A stretch of DNA of 64,000 nt from Haliovirga abyssi (GTDB taxonomy: Bacteria; Fusobacteriota; Fusobacteriia; Fusobacteriales; Haliovirgaceae), in assembly GCF_030295325.1 (NCBI RefSeq), contig NZ_AP027059.1:1298637-1362636 (forward strand). Reading direction: 5' to 3'. The position numbers and the translations under genes were made by a program. Shown in pieces: positions 26,658-35,662 of the stretch (position 1 is its first letter; the number at the start of each line of letters is the position of its first letter). A model generated the notes under the pieces. That model was not told the DNA's origin, ran no database searches, and was given only the letters and a program-made list of their open reading frames with translations.

Positions 26658-28354
26658 ATAAGTTTATTTATATAGTTTAACAATTCTTCTATTTCTATAT
26701 CTTCTTTTTCTCCTGTTTTTCTATTTACAACCTCTACTTTTCCAGTTGCAATTCCTTTCCCAACTATAACTTTCACAGGAAATCCAATAAGGTCTGCATC
26801 TTTAAATTTAAATCCAGCTCTTTCTTTTCTATCATCAATTGCAACTTCTATTCCGTTCTCTTTTAAATTATTATAAAGTTTTTCTGCTACTTCAACTTGT
26901 TCTTTATCTTTCATATTTACTGGTATTACATCTACAATATATGGTGCAATTGATATTGGCCATATTATTCCACTTTCATCATAATTTTGCTCTACTGCTG
27001 CTGCCATTGTTCTTGATACACCTATTCCATAACACCCCATTAACATTGGTTGTTGTCTTCCATTTTCATTTATAAAATTACATTTTAATGCTTCACTATA
27101 TTTAGTCCCTAATTTAAATATTTGCCCAACCTCTATTCCTCTTGCACTGTTTAATACTCCATCACTACATCTTGGACATTTTTCTCCTAATTTTACAATT
27201 CTAATATCTGCAAAAGTTTCTACGCTATAATCTTTATTATGGTTTGTATTAATATAATGGTTATCTATATCATTTCCGCCAGTTACATAATTTTTCATAT
27301 TTTTTATTGTTTCGTCTGCTATTATTTTTAATTTAACTCCTACAGGTCCAAGAAATCCTTTGTGTAAATTTAATTTTTCTATTTCAGCATCGTTTGCTAA
27401 TGTAACTTCTGATACTTTTAATAAATTCTTTAATTTAACTTCATTTACTTCATAATCTCCTCTAATTAACACCATATAAAATTCTTCTTCTGTTTTAAAT
27501 ATCATAGCTTTTACTGTATTGATTTTCTCCACTCCTAAAAATTCTGCTACTTCTTCAATTGATTTTTTATTTGGAGTTTCTACTTTTTCTAACTCTTTTA
27601 ACTCTTCGCTATTTTCTTTTGCTACAAATTTACTTTCTGCTTTTTCTATATTTGCTGCATATTCACATTTATCACAATACAAAACTTCATCTTCTCCAGA
27701 ATCAGCTAATACCATTATTTCATGAGTTGTATCTCCACCAATATTTCCTGAATCAGCTTCAACTGCTCTAAATGTCAAGCCACATCTTGAAAAGATATTG
27801 TTATATGCTTCATGCATATTTTGATACTCTTTTTCTAATGAGTCTTCATCAGTATGGAAACTATATCCATCTTTCATAAAAAATTCTCTTCCACGCATAA
27901 GACCAAATCTTGGTCTTCTTTCATCTCTATATTTTAATTGAATTTGATATAAATTAATAGGCAACTCTTTATATGATTTCACTTCTCTTCTAACAATATC
28001 GGTAACAACTTCTTCATGAGTAGGCCCTAATACAAAATTTCTATTATGTCTATCTGTCATTCTCATCATTTCGTCACCCATTTTATCCCAACGACCTGAC
28101 TCCTGCCATAATTCTGCTGGTTGCAATACTGGCATTAATATCTCTTGAGCTCCTGCTTTATCTAGTTCCTCTCTTACTATTCCTTCTATTTTTCTTAAAA
28201 CTCTATACCCTAACGGCATATATGAATATATCCCACTTGCAAGTTTTTTTATCATTCCTGCTCTTAATAAAAGTTTATGACTAATTACTTCTGCTTCTTT
28301 TGGTGTTTCTTTTAATGTATGTACAAATAATTTTGAAAATCTCATTTCATTCAT
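26651..28354 (-). CDS. proS: Prolyl-tRNA synthetase, bacterial type
   Basis: 567 aa. Class II motifs include MRGREFFMKDGYSFH and GCYGIGVSRTMAA. The large insertion (about residues 235-385) is the INS editing domain that clears Ala-tRNA-Pro, as in bacterial-type ProS. The anticodon-binding domain is C-terminal. Two candidate starts (28354 and 28345) share one AAGGAAGG ribosome site; the second gives better spacing. Monocistronic by layout. Confidence 0.97.
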   Translation of the reverse strand: MNEMRFSKLFVHTLKETPKEAEVISHKLLLRAGMIKKLASGIYSYMPLGYRVLRKIEGIVREELDKAGAQEILMPVLQPAELWQESGRWDKMGDEMMRMTDRHNRNFVLGPTHEEVVTDIVRREVKSYKELPINLYQIQLKYRDERRPRFGLMRGREFFMKDGYSFHTDEDSLEKEYQNMHEAYNNIFSRCGLTFRAVEADSGNIGGDTTHEIMVLADSGEDEVLYCDKCEYAANIEKAESKFVAKENSEELKELEKVETPNKKSIEEVAEFLGVEKINTVKAMIFKTEEEFYMVLIRGDYEVNEVKLKNLLKVSEVTLANDAEIEKLNLHKGFLGPVGVKLKIIADETIKNMKNYVTGGNDIDNHYINTNHNKDYSVETFADIRIVKLGEKCPRCSDGVLNSARGIEVGQIFKLGTKYSEALKCNFINENGRQQPMLMGCYGIGVSRTMAAAVEQNYDESGIIWPISIAPYIVDVIPVNMKDKEQVEVAEKLYNNLKENGIEVAIDDRKERAGFKFKDADLIGFPVKVIVGKGIATGKVEVVNRKTGEKEDIEIEELLNYINKLIK

Positions 28355-28424
28355 CCTTCCTTTGATTTATTTCTTTATTTTTTTATTTTCTTACATATAA
28401 TAATATCAAAATTCATATCTAAAG

Positions 28425-28919
28425 TCAACGAAATAAAAGACTATAAAAAAATCTATAAATCTTAACTTTCCAAACATATTTTCGAGTTTCAGATATTTTT
28501 TTCCACTGTTCATTTTCTATCCTAGAAATTCCAGCATTATAAGCTGCTAAAATCTTCTCAAAATCTCCATTTAAATTTTCATATAAATATTTATAATAAA
28601 TTACACCTATTTCTATGTTCGTTTTATATTTATACAAATCATTAATATCAAACTTAATTCCTCTTTTTTTAGCTATCCATTTTGCTGTAGATGGCATAAG
28701 TTGCATCATACCAACTGCTCCTTTTGAAGATATTGCAGTTTCTCTAAAATTACTTTCAGCTTTTATTAAAGCTAATATAGATATTCTTTCTACATTATAT
28801 TTCTCAGAAATTTCAGTAACATAATTTATATATTTAACTGGAAATTTTAATTTTGAATATAATACTCCTAAGCTCAAAATTAAAACTAATAATAAACTAA
28901 TAATAAAAAATTTTTTCAT
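28425..28919 (-). CDS. Membrane-anchored lytic transglycosylase (SLT family)
   Basis: 164 aa. An N-terminal signal anchor (about 4-22) precedes an SLT domain with catalytic E55 in IKAESNF, then GAVGMMQLMPSTA and a late ILAAYNAG. It cleaves peptidoglycan to anhydromuropeptides in the periplasm. Small for the family, comparable to the Slt-like minimal enzymes. It starts 2 bp after trmL. Confidence 0.9.
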   Translation of the reverse strand: MKKFFIISLLLVLILSLGVLYSKLKFPVKYINYVTEISEKYNVERISILALIKAESNFRETAISSKGAVGMMQLMPSTAKWIAKKRGIKFDINDLYKYKTNIEIGVIYYKYLYENLNGDFEKILAAYNAGISRIENEQWKKISETRKYVWKVKIYRFFYSLLFR

Positions 28920-28921
28920 AT

Positions 28922-29380
28922 TTAATCTCCAAAATTAAAATTATTTTGCCTCAATGCCTCGTATAATATTATAGCTGCTGTATTCGATAAATTCAGTGAT
29001 CTTCCAATTGGAAGCATTGGAACTGTTATACAATTATTTTTATTTTTTTCTAAAATATCTTCTGGAATCCCTTTTGATTCTTTTCCAAAAACTATAAAAT
29101 CATTACTATTATATTTAACATCACAATATTTTTGTTCTGTTTTTGTAGTTGCAAAATAAAAATTAGAATTTGGATATTTTGCTATCAATTCATCTAACGA
29201 ATCATGTATAGATAATTTTACATTTTTCCAATAATCTAATCCTGCTCTTTTTATATGCTTGTCGTCAATAGAAAAACCTAATGGTTTTATTAAATGCAAA
29301 TTCGTATTTGTAAGCACACAACTTCTCCCTATATTTCCTGTATTATATGGTATTTCTGGTTCTAATAAAACTATATTCAA
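28922..29380 (-). CDS. trmL: tRNA (cytidine/uridine-34-2'-O)-methyltransferase
   Basis: 152 aa SPOUT methyltransferase. PEIPYNTGNIGRSC, LDYWKNV, FGKESKGIP and PIGRSLNLSNTAAIILYEA match TrmL, which methylates the wobble ribose of tRNA-Leu isoacceptors. It overlaps the DUF1893 gene by 4 bp and is followed by the transglycosylase gene. Confidence 0.94.
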   Translation of the reverse strand: MNIVLLEPEIPYNTGNIGRSCVLTNTNLHLIKPLGFSIDDKHIKRAGLDYWKNVKLSIHDSLDELIAKYPNSNFYFATTKTEQKYCDVKYNSNDFIVFGKESKGIPEDILEKNKNNCITVPMLPIGRSLNLSNTAAIILYEALRQNNFNFGD

Positions 29381-29745
29381 TTCTCCTTCACCCTTTCCTT
29401 TAAAATTTTTACTATCTTTTCTACATCATCCTCTTTATTAAACAGTTCTTCTGTTTTACAATTTATACGTTTTACTATCTTATCATATTTATATTCTATA
29501 TTATATTTTTCTAAAAGCTCTTTAGCTAATTCACTTAATAAATGTGCATAGATTTTTTTTACATTCATCTTTATAATGAATGCTGCTGCTGCCTTCCCAA
29601 TAATTTTATCTTCTATTTCAATTTCCTCTGTGTTCAAATTAAATTTTTCTATAAAAATTTCTGCATCAAATAAAGGATATATCCATTTTTTTCTACTTCT
29701 AAAAATAATTTCATTATTTTTTAAAATTCTCATTGTGTCTTGCAA
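29377..29745 (-). CDS. DUF1893 protein
   Basis: 122 aa. IIGKAAAAFIIKMNVKKIYA and LSELAKELLEKYNIEYKYDKIV match the DUF1893 family of small proteins in anaerobes. The family's cysteine-rich deaminase-like ending is not conserved here (INCKTEE). Function unknown. First gene of the trmL-transglycosylase operon. Confidence 0.75.
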   Translation of the reverse strand: MQDTMRILKNNEIIFRSRKKWIYPLFDAEIFIEKFNLNTEEIEIEDKIIGKAAAAFIIKMNVKKIYAHLLSELAKELLEKYNIEYKYDKIVKRINCKTEELFNKEDDVEKIVKILKERVKEN

Positions 29746-29783
29746 AATCTCACTTCCTTTCTATATATTATTATTCAAATATT

Positions 29784-29804
29784 AAAAGTTATAATTCAAC
29801 TTTT
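29784..29804 (-). terminator. Weak hairpin at the end of the AarF-like gene
   Basis: Seven-base arms AAAAGTT/AACTTTT overlap the stop codon. The T-tract is interrupted. Confidence 0.4.
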
Positions 29805-31463
29805 AAAAGTATCAATAACTAATACCATCCCAAAAAAACCAGCAATCACAAATCCTGAAATACCTAATATTGAATACCCATGTATACTAAAGCCTGTACG
29901 ACTTTGTATCAGCATAGATGACCCAATAATAATAGCCGCTATAATTATACTTGTAGATAACTTATTTATTGTTTTATCAATTGTCGCATTAAACTCTTTA
30001 ACATCTTTTGATTTTATTTCTATTCCTATTTTATCTTTTTTTAATTTTTCAAATAAAACTCCCATATTAATTGGAAATCCCTCAAAAAAATTATCATAAT
30101 TTTTAATTGACTTCAACATCTTTTTCCCAACTCTTTCTGGAGATAATTTTCTAATTAATAACTTTTTTACAAAAGGTTTGGCCACTTCAATCATATCAAA
30201 ATCAGGATAAAGAGCTCTTCCTATTCCATCTATCGTCATTAAAGTTTTTCCCATAAGAAAAAAATCTGCTGGAACATATATTTTATACTTAATAACTATA
30301 TTTGACATTTCATATATTAATTTACCAATATTTATATTTTTTAATGACGTGTTATAATACTTTTCCAAAAGCTCTCTCATTTCACTTTTTAGAGCTCTCT
30401 CATTTAAATCATCAGGTAATGTATCAAAATTTTTAAAAGCATTTAATATTTTCACTATATCTTTTAATACAATTCCTTCTAAAATTTCTGCCATATTTTC
30501 TTGAGCTTCTTCGTCTAAAGTCCCTACCATTCCATAATCAATAAAAACTATTGTATCTTTTCCAACTAAAAAAATATTTCCTGGATGAGGATCAGCATGA
30601 AAAAATCCATCTTCTAAAATTTGTTTTAAAAATATATTCGCACCTAATTTAGCTAAAAATTCTCCATTTTCTAAATTTCCATCTAAAACATCATATAATT
30701 TTTTCCCTTTTACAAATTCCATTACTAATATATCTTCGTTAGTATAATCCCAATATATCTTAGGAACTTTAAAATTTTTAAATTTTTTAAAATTCATTCT
30801 TATTATATCATTATTTTTTCCCTCAAGAGTAAAATCCATCTCTTTTTTTATACTTTTTGAAAATTCATTTACTAATTTTACAGGATTATAATATGCTAAT
30901 TCAGGAATTTTCTTTTCAATAATTACTGCTATATTATATAAAATTGATATATCTAGCTCCACTATATGGTCTGTATCTGGTTTTTTTACTTTTATTACTA
31001 CTTCTGTGCCATCATTTAACAATGCTTTATGCACTTGTCCAATAGAAGCTGACCCCAACACCTCTTTTTCTACTTTTTTAAATACCTTTTTATAATCTTC
31101 GCCATAATTCAGATTTAATATCTCTTCAATTTCGCCAAATTCTATCGGTTCTATTTTATCTTGTAATTCTTTTAATTGTTCTATATAATCCATTGGTATT
31201 AAATCAGGTCTTGTGCTTAAAATCTGTCCAAATTTTATAAAAGTAGGTCCAAGTTCTTCAAAAGCCAGCTTTAATCTTTCTGCCCCTTTTAATTTTTGTT
31301 CTTTACCTTCTTTACTTTTGATTTTTAAAATTTTCTTTCCAGATTCAATATAATATTCCACATTTAATTTTTCTACAACATGCCCAAATCCATATTTAAA
31401 CAATACACTTAAAATATGTCTATACCTTCTAAAATATTCTACTTTTCTCCTTAATCCAATCAT
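29796..31463 (-). CDS. AarF/UbiB-family atypical kinase
   Basis: 555 aa from the ATG at 31463 (GGGAG eight bases upstream); a GTG at 31472 is the alternative. Family motifs: FIKFGQILSTRPDLIP (KxGQ), the Ala-rich loop GSASIGQVHKA, and FHADPHPGNIF followed by IDYGMVG. Two hydrophobic helices end the protein (about 505-550), anchoring it to the membrane. UbiB-type proteins are ATPases supporting quinone or isoprenoid lipid metabolism. No ubiquinone/menaquinone gene is near, so the role is open. Confidence 0.9.
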   Translation of the reverse strand: MIGLRRKVEYFRRYRHILSVLFKYGFGHVVEKLNVEYYIESGKKILKIKSKEGKEQKLKGAERLKLAFEELGPTFIKFGQILSTRPDLIPMDYIEQLKELQDKIEPIEFGEIEEILNLNYGEDYKKVFKKVEKEVLGSASIGQVHKALLNDGTEVVIKVKKPDTDHIVELDISILYNIAVIIEKKIPELAYYNPVKLVNEFSKSIKKEMDFTLEGKNNDIIRMNFKKFKNFKVPKIYWDYTNEDILVMEFVKGKKLYDVLDGNLENGEFLAKLGANIFLKQILEDGFFHADPHPGNIFLVGKDTIVFIDYGMVGTLDEEAQENMAEILEGIVLKDIVKILNAFKNFDTLPDDLNERALKSEMRELLEKYYNTSLKNINIGKLIYEMSNIVIKYKIYVPADFFLMGKTLMTIDGIGRALYPDFDMIEVAKPFVKKLLIRKLSPERVGKKMLKSIKNYDNFFEGFPINMGVLFEKLKKDKIGIEIKSKDVKEFNATIDKTINKLSTSIIIAAIIIGSSMLIQSRTGFSIHGYSILGISGFVIAGFFGMVLVIDTFKS

Positions 31464-31476
31464 ATAGAACACTCCC

Positions 31477-32037
31477 TTATTTTAACAATTTTCTATATTC
31501 TTGTGCTGTCATTTTACTACTTTTTATTTTTGGAATTTTGTTATTGCTCTTAACTGATTCCATTCTACTATTTTTACTGTTAATATGAACTATTGCAATT
31601 GCTAATGCATCTGCAGCATCATCAGGTTTAGGAATTTCTCTTAATCCTAATAACTTTTTTACAATTTCTTGAATTTGCTTTTTGTCAGCTCTTCCATAGC
31701 CACAGACACCCATTTTAACTTGCAACGGCGTGTATCCATAACTTTCTATATTATTTCTTTCGCAACACAAGACAATTACTCCACGTGCTTGCCCAACGCT
31801 AATAACTGTTTTACTGTTTTTAAAATAAAATAGTTCTTCTATTGCTATTGAATCAGGTTTATATAATTTTATTATTGTCTCCAATTCATCATAAATTTTA
31901 TTTAATCTCTTTGGCATTTCGTCATCTTTAGATGTAAAAATACATCCATAATCTAATACTTTAAATTTATTATTTTCAAATTCTATTACTCCATATCCAA
32001 CTATTGCAGTTCCTGGATCTATTCCTAAAACTATCAT
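31477..32037 (-). CDS. ruvC: Holliday junction resolvase RuvC
   Basis: 186 aa. Catalytic acidic residues occur in MIVLGIDPGTAIVGYG (D7), IAIEELFY and PDDAADALAIA. With RuvAB it resolves Holliday junctions; ruvAB is not adjacent. It starts directly after the glgX stop codon and precedes the AarF-like gene, suggesting a mixed operon. Confidence 0.97.
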   Translation of the reverse strand: MIVLGIDPGTAIVGYGVIEFENNKFKVLDYGCIFTSKDDEMPKRLNKIYDELETIIKLYKPDSIAIEELFYFKNSKTVISVGQARGVIVLCCERNNIESYGYTPLQVKMGVCGYGRADKKQIQEIVKKLLGLREIPKPDDAADALAIAIVHINSKNSRMESVKSNNKIPKIKSSKMTAQEYRKLLK

Positions 32038-34164
32038 TTAATAGTTCATCCTAGAAATAAGTATTATTGAGCTTCTAGCTTTTACTTTATAAGTTTTAGC
32101 TTTTATCTCTTTAGGGTTATCTAAAAAATCTTCTCCCATTTTTTTTGAACTGTCTACAACTAAATACCATTTCGTGTTTTTCATCTTAGGAATTTCAAAC
32201 TCTATATCTTCCCAATAAGAATTTAATGCTACATAGATATTGTTATCATTTTCAATTTCTCCTGAAAAATCTTTGCCACTTATCATAAAAGCTAACGAAT
32301 GAGATTCATTAGACCAATCAGGTTCATTTAATTTTGCTCCATGCCATGTTATATCGGGAATATCATCTCCTGAAAAATCTTTGCCTTTAAAAAAAGCTTC
32401 CCTTTTAAAAGATGGATGATTTTTCCTAAATTCTATCATTTTTTTAAAAAATCTATAAACATCTTTAAATTCTTCTTTTTTATCCCAATCAAGCCATGTC
32501 ATTTTATTATCTTGACAATAAGCATTATTGTTTCCATTCTGAGTTCTGCAAAACTCATCTCCCATTAATAGCATTGGAATTCCTTGTGATACAGTCATTA
32601 TAACTACGAAATTTTTAATTTGTTGTTTTCTTAATTTTATAATTTTTTTATCCTTTGTTTCCCCTTCTACTCCATGATTCCAGCTGTTATTATCATTTGC
32701 TCCATCTCTGTTTTCTTCACCATTATTTAAATTATGTTTCTCATTATATGAAACTAAATCCCACATAGTAAATCCATCATGTGCTGTAATAAAATTTATG
32801 CTATGATATGGCTTTCTACCATATTTTTCAAACAGATCAGGACTCCCAACTATTCTTGTGGCTAAATCTCCCACTTGTCCATTTTCTCCTTTGATAAATT
32901 TTCTTACAGTATCTCTAAATTTACCATTCCATTCTGCCCAACCTACTGGGAATTCTCCAACATAATATCCACCAGCTGCATCCCAACCTTCAGCTATTAA
33001 TTTGCTCCCAGAAATTATAGGGTCATCTGCGATATCTTTTAATAATGATAGGTCTCCTATCCATTCTCCGTTAGCACCTCTTCCCAAAATAGCTGCTAAA
33101 TCAAATCTAAATCCATCTACATGCATTTCTGTAACCCAATATCTCAAACTATCTATAACCATCTCTTTTACTACAGCATGACTACAATTTAATGTATTCC
33201 CTGTACCTGAATAATTAGAATAATATCTTTTATTATCCTCCAAAACATAGTATACATTATTATCTATTCCTTTGAATGAAATAGTTGGTCCAAACTCATT
33301 TCCTTCTCCAGTATGATTGTATACCACATCCAAAATAACTTCTAAACCAGCTTTATGAACAGCTTTTACAAAATCTTTAAATTGAAACACTTGCTCTCCT
33401 AATTTTAATCCATAACTATAATTTCCTGTTACAGCAAAAAAGTTTAATGGGTTATATCCCCAAATATCCTTTAATCTTTCTCCTGTTTTAGGATCAGTAT
33501 TTATTATAGAATTCACGCTAAATTCAAAAATTGGTAACAACTCTATTGCCGTTACTCCCAAATCTTTTAGATATGAAAGTTTTTCTACAATCCCATCAAA
33601 AGTTCCTCTATTTTTCACTTTAGAATTTTTATTCATGGTAAATAATCTAACGTGCATCTCATAAATTATTGTTTCTTTTAAAGGAATTCTAGGATGAATA
33701 TCATTTTCCCAATTATATATTGAGTCTTCTACTATTACGCTTTTCACTTGTGAATATTTAGAATCTAAATTTGAGAAACTTAAATCCCTCCTTCTATTTT
33801 CTTTTTCATAGCCATATATACATTCCAAATTACAATCTATAGTTCCAGCTATTGACTTAGCATATGGATCAATTAACAATTTATTAGCATTAAATCTTTG
33901 CCCTTCCTTAGGTAGATAAACTCCTCCTACTCTCCACCCATAAAACATTCCATGAAATACATCTTCTACAAAAATATGCCATATATCTCCAGTTTTATTT
34001 ATATTTTTATCTAACTCTATTTTAAATAGAGGCTCTTCTGAATAGAACTCCTCATAAATTTCTAAAGTAACAGATATTGCATTTCTTGAAAATATTGCAA
34101 AATTTGTTCCAAATCCCTCTACAGTAGATCCTAATATAGGTTTCCCTTTTTTAGTTTTCGCCAT
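32038..34164 (-). CDS. glgX: Glycogen debranching enzyme / isoamylase (GlgX-like)
   Basis: 708 aa from the ATG at 34164 (GAGGGGAT upstream); a longer frame to 34194 overlaps the previous gene. An N-terminal CBM48-type domain (about 1-130) precedes a GH13 barrel. Catalytic motifs are DVVYNHTGEGN, DGFRFDLA (nucleophile Asp), AEGWD (acid/base Glu) and FITAHDGFT. It hydrolyses alpha-1,6 branches of glycogen or limit dextrins. No other glycogen gene is nearby. It overlaps the small basic protein gene. Confidence 0.92.
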   Translation of the reverse strand: MAKTKKGKPILGSTVEGFGTNFAIFSRNAISVTLEIYEEFYSEEPLFKIELDKNINKTGDIWHIFVEDVFHGMFYGWRVGGVYLPKEGQRFNANKLLIDPYAKSIAGTIDCNLECIYGYEKENRRRDLSFSNLDSKYSQVKSVIVEDSIYNWENDIHPRIPLKETIIYEMHVRLFTMNKNSKVKNRGTFDGIVEKLSYLKDLGVTAIELLPIFEFSVNSIINTDPKTGERLKDIWGYNPLNFFAVTGNYSYGLKLGEQVFQFKDFVKAVHKAGLEVILDVVYNHTGEGNEFGPTISFKGIDNNVYYVLEDNKRYYSNYSGTGNTLNCSHAVVKEMVIDSLRYWVTEMHVDGFRFDLAAILGRGANGEWIGDLSLLKDIADDPIISGSKLIAEGWDAAGGYYVGEFPVGWAEWNGKFRDTVRKFIKGENGQVGDLATRIVGSPDLFEKYGRKPYHSINFITAHDGFTMWDLVSYNEKHNLNNGEENRDGANDNNSWNHGVEGETKDKKIIKLRKQQIKNFVVIMTVSQGIPMLLMGDEFCRTQNGNNNAYCQDNKMTWLDWDKKEEFKDVYRFFKKMIEFRKNHPSFKREAFFKGKDFSGDDIPDITWHGAKLNEPDWSNESHSLAFMISGKDFSGEIENDNNIYVALNSYWEDIEFEIPKMKNTKWYLVVDSSKKMGEDFLDNPKEIKAKTYKVKARSSIILISRMNY

Positions 34165-34519
34165 TATTTCCCATCCCCTCAATAATACTTTCATTTTTTT
34201 CTTTTTCTTCTTTCAATTCATTTTCGACTATTTTTAATTTATATTTTAATTTTTCATTATTGCTTTTACAATTTTTTATTTGTGCTCTTTGATTTTCGAC
34301 TATTTTTTGCAATTCCTGTACTTTTATCTTTTCTAAAACTACTTTTTTTTCAACATTTTTATATTTGCTACCTATTTTTTTCCTTTTTTCTCTTTCTCGT
34401 TTATATTTTTCAAATGTAATTTTTTCATCAATTTTTAAAATTAATTTTAAAAAATTTTTCCCTGTTTTTTTCATTATATTATATACTTTGTTTAAAATTA
34501 ATTCTCTCATTTTTATCAC
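34151..34519 (-). CDS. Small basic coiled-coil protein
   Basis: 122 aa, rich in lysine and glutamate, almost entirely predicted helix, with a long coiled coil over about residues 50-115. There are no membrane or enzymatic motifs. It shares 14 bp with the start of glgX, so it is translated from the same message. Not recognised; could be a scaffold for the downstream enzyme or unrelated. Confidence 0.6.
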   Translation of the reverse strand: MIKMRELILNKVYNIMKKTGKNFLKLILKIDEKITFEKYKREREKRKKIGSKYKNVEKKVVLEKIKVQELQKIVENQRAQIKNCKSNNEKLKYKLKIVENELKEEKEKNESIIEGMGNNGEN

Positions 34520-34550
34520 CTCAACAATATTATCTTTAAAAATTTTCTTT

Positions 34551-34589
34551 ATTTACTAGGAAAACATAAATTTATTCAGAAAATAAGCT
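34551..34589 (+). repeat. Interspersed repeat, copy 3 (opposite orientation)
   Basis: Plus strand TACTAGGAAAACATAAAT then TTATTCAGAAAATAAGCT, two changes from copy 1. It lies in the leader of the small coiled-coil gene and, unlike the other copies, does not follow a terminator. Confidence 0.75.
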
Positions 34590-34663
34590 GCACTGTTTTT
34601 TTTAATATACAATTTTTCAGATGAAGCGTAGCTTATTTTTTATTAATTTACTTTTCAAAAAAT

Positions 34664-34740
34664 ATAAAAAAAAGGGTGACAAGATTAATCTTGTCACCCC
34701 AAGTCTTACGCTACTTCCAGTAAGACCTAATGAAGTTGTA
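34664..34740 (-). ncRNA. Candidate small RNA with its own promoter and terminator
   Basis: A consensus promoter (34746-34774) would start a roughly 75-nt transcript near 34740. It folds into one hairpin with CTTAC/GTAAG arms and loop TGGAAGTAGC. A strong terminator stem follows (GGGTGACAAGAT/ATCTTGTCACCC, 34674-34699) with a U-tract. There is no start codon with a ribosome site inside. It matches no riboswitch class that I recognise. The next gene downstream is past the terminator, so it is more likely a free RNA than a leader. Confidence 0.65.
34674..34699 (-). terminator. Intrinsic terminator of the candidate small RNA
   Basis: A 12-bp stem with a two-base centre and an A/T run on the 34663-34673 side, giving a strong minus-strand U-tract. 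Confidence 0.9.
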
Positions 34741-34745
34741 AAATT

Positions 34746-34774
34746 ATTATACAACATTTTTACTAGTGTGTCAA
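34746..34774 (-). promoter_or_regulatory. Perfect consensus promoter
   Basis: Minus-strand TTGACA (34769-34774), 17-bp spacer, TATAAT (34746-34751). It matches the SRP RNA promoter in quality and has only the candidate small RNA downstream. Confidence 0.88.
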
Positions 34775-34812
34775 GTTCTTTTTCTATTTAAGATTACTTT
34801 TTTTGCCTTAAA

Positions 34813-35532
34813 TCAGTTGGATTTTTCAAATCTCTTTAATATCTCATCGAATTTCCCATTCTTTCTAATTTTTTTTAATCCAGCATTAAAATCTTTAACC
34901 ATTCTTTCTGAATCTTTATTTTTTTTAGTAAAAAGTAAATAGAATGAATCACTAGATAATTCACCTATTTTATTTTTATATCTATTATTCTTTAATCCTC
35001 TCATATAATATTTAAAAACTCTATTTTCAGCAGCTATTACATCTACTATACCAGCTGTATATATTTTTATTAGATTTTTCGGCATAGAAACTTTCATCTT
35101 TTTTAAATTACTTTTTTCAAACTCTTCTGTATAAAAGTACCCTGAAACAACACCTATTTTATATCCTTTTAAATCTTTTAAAGTATTATATTTTATATTT
35201 TTATAACTAAAAAAACTAACAGTTATATCTATTATTTTATCAGTAAACAGATAATCTTCTCCCCGTTTTGCACTATAATATCCTCCTAAAACAGCATCAT
35301 ATATGCCTTTTTTCACTAAAGCCAAAGCTCTCTTCCACGGCATAAATTTTATTTCGCAACCGTACCCTTCTTCTTTTAATGCTTCTTTTACTATTTCGCT
35401 TAAAATCCCTTGATTCTTTAAAGAGCTTCCATGATATGGTGCCCATTCATCTGTTGCAAATACGATTGTTTTTTCTGAAAAAGAATTAGTAAATAGAATT
35501 ATAAAGCTAAATAATATTATTATTTTTTTCAT
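34813..35532 (-). CDS. Periplasmic amino-acid-binding protein (SBP family 3), copy 1
   Basis: 239 aa with a signal peptide (about 1-19, NSFSEK). ATDEWAPYHGSS and the following GILSEIVKEAL, AVLGGYYSAKR and LKDLKGYKIGVVSGY are typical of family-3 solute-binding proteins. The protein should capture a polar amino acid or similar solute in the periplasm, but no ABC permease or ATPase is adjacent. It is about 90% identical to copy 2. It has its own promoter. Confidence 0.85.
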   Translation of the reverse strand: MKKIIILFSFIILFTNSFSEKTIVFATDEWAPYHGSSLKNQGILSEIVKEALKEEGYGCEIKFMPWKRALALVKKGIYDAVLGGYYSAKRGEDYLFTDKIIDITVSFFSYKNIKYNTLKDLKGYKIGVVSGYFYTEEFEKSNLKKMKVSMPKNLIKIYTAGIVDVIAAENRVFKYYMRGLKNNRYKNKIGELSSDSFYLLFTKKNKDSERMVKDFNAGLKKIRKNGKFDEILKRFEKSN

Positions 35533-35594
35533 ATTACACCTCCACTCTTTTATATGCAGCGTATAATTTTTATAATAAATTTAAATTCTATTTA

Positions 35595-35623
35595 ATTATA
35601 CTTTATTAATGAAGGAAAATCAA
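35595..35623 (-). promoter_or_regulatory. Predicted promoter of binding protein copy 1
   Basis: Minus-strand TTGATT (35618-35623), 17-bp spacer, TATAAT (35595-35600). Confidence 0.7.
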
Positions 35624-35662
35624 AATTTTATTTTTAAACAATATTACTTTTTTAGCCTTAAA

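Larger units (their letters stand above)
34796..35645. repeat. 850-bp tandem duplication, unit 1
   Basis: Covers one solute-binding protein gene with its promoter and leader. The second unit (35646-36495) lies exactly 850 bp away and is nearly identical, including the upstream non-coding sequence. Confidence 0.85.
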
